DNA from: Caenorhabditis elegans
Taxonomy: Eukaryota; Nematoda; Chromadorea; Rhabditida; Rhabditidae
NCBI RefSeq assembly: GCF_000002985.6
Contig: NC_003283.11
Coordinates: 62,001-126,000, forward strand
Length of the DNA: 64,000 nt
Reading direction: 5' to 3'
A program made the translations under genes and the position numbers. Each line of letters opens with the position of its first letter. Positions within the stretch are counted from its first letter, which is position 1. Positions 60,801 through 64,000 of this stretch are shown piece by piece. The notes beneath the pieces were generated by a model. That model was given only the letters and a program-made list of their open reading frames with translations. It was not told the origin of the DNA and made no database searches.

Positions 60801-62093
60801 CCCATTTGAAATTAATAAAATAAAATTTGAAAAGAAAGGAAAAAGTTGAAAATTGAAAAAAAAATCCATAAACTCGTAGAAATTCAAGAGGACGCAGACA
60901 CAAAAAGCGGCCAACAGGGCGCAGCAAACGTTCAGCAACACATGTGTGTACAAACAGATGGAAAAGTGAGTGGCAGAGGAAGACCGGTTTTTACTATACG
61001 TTTGTAGAAGCTGCCAGGGCATATTTTTTGCAGTTTTTTTTTTCAGGACCCCCACTGGGTGTCACTTTATTGGATGTTTGTAGAACTAATACACTTCTGA
61101 CAAAATCGTGTTGAAATTGGGAAAAATGTCTGCGCGTGTCGATTTACGCAGTTCGTGTACTCCCCGAGGAGAATCTTTTAACTGAAATGCGTTATTTATT
61201 TCTATAATTTTTGTAAAATAGCGGCGAAGAGAAAGTTTTTTTCCGCGATTTTATACAATCAAAGGATATTTGTACTACACGTGGACAAGTGGACAAATTC
61301 TAATTTGTCATTCAAAATGATTTTTTTTGTATCATATTGCAAAAAAATATGATGAAAGGGAATAGCGAAACTGGTCAAAAATCAGGCAAACTGTCTTATT
61401 TACGTGGAGTACACGAGCTGCGTAAATCGACATATGGCGGTTAAAATATAAATGCACAAAAAACTGAAAAATTATGACAAAAGTATTAATTTAAAGAATT
61501 TTCAGTGCAATAAATACTTTCCAAATTTCGCAAAAAATGTTCTAAATTCATAATATTGTGTTAAAATTTCCTAACATGTGCAAAAATGTTGATAGCCTTT
61601 TAAAAAAAAAGGGAAGAGGTGTATCGAAAAATATTTCGAAATTTTACGCAATCTCACGAAAAAAAAATGATATTTGCAACTGAAAAGGAACGTTCGAGAG
61701 AAAAAATCAAAATATTTACAATTGAGTGTACCTTTTTTGCCAACAAAGCAAAAATTTGTATATCAAAAGATAAGGCTTGTCACGGGAATGTCAATAATTT
61801 TAAAAAGTTTGAATTTCTCTCGTTTTTCAGAAAAAGTCGAAAAATGCAATTTTAAAAAAAAAAAATAAATTTTGGAGTTAAAATTTCGAAAAAAAACGAT
61901 AACTTTTAAACATTTTCAAGTAAATCCACTCAAAAAAGAAAACGCAGAAATAGAAAAATTTTCTGATCAAAAACTGAACAGACTTATCACAAATAGCAAA
62001 ATTCGTTTAAAAAATGAAAATTTTTAGTAGGAACAGGGGAAAAACAACGAACAACCGAGGTGGGGGAAAGGCAATTTTTAAATAAAAAAATTC
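60801..62093. other. Spacer between the GTPase gene and ZPR1
   Basis: A/T-rich. Holds the 61138-61431 inverted repeat and no supported gene. The promoter of the minus-strand GTPase gene should lie near its left end. Confidence 0.45.
61138..61431. repeat. Inverted repeat, GTCGATTTACGCAG arms
   Basis: GTCGATTTACGCAGTTCGTG (61138) and CACGAGCTGCGTAAATCGAC (to 61431) form 26-bp arms around 240 bp. Probably the ends of a small DNA transposon. Confidence 0.7.
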
Positions 62094-62291
62094 GGTAATG
62101 GGTCTCGCCGCGATGACAAATGTATGTTTGATGTGAAAAGATGTGCGCCTTTAAAGAGGGTACTGTAGTTTGGTTTTTCTTCAGTTTTTTATCAAATTTC
62201 GAGAAAAAATTATCGGTTTCTCGAGTCCTCCTTAAAGGCGCATATTCTGTCAGATGTTGAACAAAATTGGTCGTTTTGAGACCTGGTACCG
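62094..62291. mobile_element. GGTCTCG-type palindromic element near the ZPR1 stop
   Basis: Left CGGTAATGGGTCTCG, right TTTTGAGACCTGGTACCG; inner GCGCCTTTAAAGAG and CCTTAAAGGCGCATATTC. It sits 87 bases downstream of the ZPR1 stop codon and so may fall in its 3' UTR or just beyond. Confidence 0.7.
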
Positions 62292-62377
62292 TAGGGAAAA
62301 ATCGCCTAATTTTGTGGAATAGATTAATCAACAATTCAAAAAAAAAATCAACAAAAAATTAAATGCTTCCGTGGTTT

Positions 62378-63869
62378 CTACGCTTCGTGCGGCTCATCTT
62401 CCTCGGCAAGCGCATCCAGTTCTCCATAATTCTCCACCTTCATATCATTAATTCCGAGCTCGTCGTTCTGCTCGTAGGTCCGTGTGTAGAACTCTTTTGT
62501 CAGTCGTGGATCGTCCATTGGAGCCGTGAGACTCTGCACGTAGCTGCAGCCTGTCGGATCGTCGAGGATAATTGTAGCCGGGAGACGAAGAGCGATGATG
62601 TCGTCGAGCTTCTCCAGGAATGTGGTTACGGCGCTTTTTTCACCGGTTTGAGCCGAATCTCCCATGAAGAATGAGGATTGCTGCAAAATTTTATGGTGAA
62701 TAATTTTTAGAGGTGGTGTATTCGAATTATTTTGAGTATTTATACACAACACCCTATGTTGGCTAGGTGGAAATGCATCCCACTTTTTATCATTAGAGCA
62801 AGTTTACATCTCCGGCGTGCAAATGTCAAATTTATTTGAAAATCCGTGTAAATTTCAAGCGTTTCAAGTAAAAATGTATGAAATTCCCGCCAACTTTTTA
62901 TCAATCGAGCACATTTGCATAGTTATACGGTGCACGGTGATATTAAAAATTAAGAATACAAATTTTCTCCTCGATTATTAAACAATGGGAGGCATTTCAT
63001 ACGTTTTTACTTGAAATTCATGAAAGTTTCACGGATTTTCAAATAAATTCGGATAATGTGGCATTTACAGTCTAGAGATGTACATATGCTCTAATGAGAA
63101 CGTTTTTTGAGAAAAAATTTCGATTTTGCTCCACAAAAAAAAAATCGAATTCTTCTTACAGCATCCAACTGCTCCTTCGTAGCCGTCAGCAATCCCTCAA
63201 TAGTAGTAAACCGCCCACACAACGCATTTCCACCGACTTCCAGATCAATCTCAGGGATCGACAGAGCACATGTATCAGTTTTAAGAACATCTCTCGCCAA
63301 ATCCAAATCCTTCTCCAACTTCACCGACATCCGGCACCCCTGATCACGAATCGCTCCACCTGATTTGACTTCATTCGACTTGTAGCCACATCGATCACAA
63401 GCCAATGACATAATGATGACAGTTTGGAAGAATGGAATGTCAGTCGGCTTCATCTTTACTTCAGTCGGACCGTGACAATTCGGGCAGTCTGTCGCAAAAT
63501 GCAGAACTTCTTGTTTCGCGTCTTCATAGCTTTTGAACTCTGGAGCTGCTGCCGATGGCTCCACTTCCTCCTCCTCCTCATTATCATCTGCCAACGCCAA
63601 CAGCTTTCTCTCGTCCAAATTTCGATGATAATGGGAAATAATGCAACGTGGATCGACGTGGCGAACGTCTGGATTCTGAATGTAGCAATTTCCAGTGGGA
63701 TCACGGAGCCGCAACGTCCATGTTTCGCCGAGTTCCATACAGCTCGTGATTTTCTGCAAATAGGCATCGATTTGAGATGCTCCCTCCGGATCCAACAGCC
63801 TCCGTTTTTCTTGATCCTGACTAAGACCGCGATGAACACGTTCCAGAACTCCTTCGACTGTTGTCACTT
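62378..63869 (-). CDS. ZPR1-type zinc finger protein, last two exons (5' part outside)
   Basis: Zinc-finger protein that binds the translation elongation factor eEF1A and shuttles to the nucleolus. Two exons are seen: 63869-63160 and 62680-62378 (TAG), joined in phase 0 and giving about 337 residues. The first visible base pair completes a codon from an exon beyond 64000. It carries the second C4 finger (CPNC, then CDRCGYKSNEVKSGG) and two alpha-helical-hairpin/beta domains, marked by RLRDPTGNCYIQN and ILDDPTGCSYVQSL. The RDPTGN and DDPTGC repeats are family signatures. The usual length is about 450 residues, so the first zinc finger and N-terminus are missing here. In C. elegans the ZPR1 homologue is, from memory, W03F9.1. 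Confidence 0.92.
62790..63097. mobile_element. 308-bp palindromic element inside the ZPR1 intron
   Basis: TCATTAGAGCAAGTTTACATC at 62790 pairs with GATGTACATATGCTCTAATGA to 63097, and the arms continue with AATTTATTTGAAAATCCGTG and its complement. It fills most of the intron 62681-63159. Confidence 0.75.
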
Positions 63870-64000
63870 CTGAAAAGTAAAAAAAGTTAAAAAAAAAAAA
63901 GGTTTTTTTCACTAATTTTTTTGATTTCAAACGAATACATTCTCATTGGAGCGCGCCGTGTCGATTTATGAGATTTTTCCAACAAGTTCAGCGCCAATTT
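63870..64000. other. Start of the upstream ZPR1 intron
   Basis: 131 bases to the window edge. It starts with a TTTTACTTTTCAG acceptor on the minus strand; no further exon is visible. Confidence 0.6.

Noticed and set aside
60753..62377. Operon of ZPR1 and the GTPase gene
   Set aside because: Same strand, but about 1.6 kb apart with transposon-like DNA between, unlike the ~100 bp spacing of C. elegans operons.
1..64000. tRNA or rRNA genes
   Set aside because: No tRNA T-loop word in a cloverleaf context or rRNA sequence was noticed by eye; a covariance-model scan was not possible.

Overview
The window looks like nuclear DNA from a Caenorhabditis nematode, almost certainly C. elegans or a very close relative. 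The signs are introns ending in TTTTCAG, very A/T-rich introns and intergenic DNA, dense small palindromic transposons, degenerate TTAGGC-type (nematode telomere) repeats, and protein content. From memory, the gene set (cytochrome P450, DAAM-type formin, RPS27, CABIN1-like, GTPBP1-like, ZPR1) fits the left arm of chromosome V around clones F56E10/W03F9. I could not check that placement.

Layout. 1-1430: last two exons of a cytochrome P450 (+), preceded by nested repeats. 3604-21770: a DAAM-family formin (-) in 12 exons, 987 residues, with long repeat-filled introns. 21836-41469: about 19.6 kb with no gene I can support, holding many palindromic elements, minisatellites, interstitial telomere-like repeats and a few non-repetitive blocks. 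41470-42036: ribosomal protein S27 (-), two exons. 42830-56093: a 13-exon, 2052-residue CABIN1/Hir3-like HIRA-complex subunit (+). 56463-60752: a seven-exon GTPBP1/2-family GTPase (-), convergent with the previous gene. 62378-63869: the C-terminal two exons of ZPR1 (-), whose 5' end lies beyond the window.

Every multi-exon model was built by hand from splice sites. In each, the intron phases agree across all junctions and the open frames join without a stop, which is the main internal check. Most of the genes are housekeeping (translation, chromatin, RNA/translation surveillance, actin assembly), with no sign of a cluster with one shared pathway. The ribosomal and GTPase genes show acceptor-like sites just upstream of the ATG, compatible with spliced-leader trans-splicing.

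The most unusual content is in the repeats. There are two MITE-like elements with 8-bp target duplications. One is a palindrome whose two arms each carry the same 66-codon ORF, and it sits inside two further transposon families. There is also a 383-bp element with a TAA duplication in a CABIN1-like intron, and terminal-repeat elements in introns of most of the multi-exon genes.
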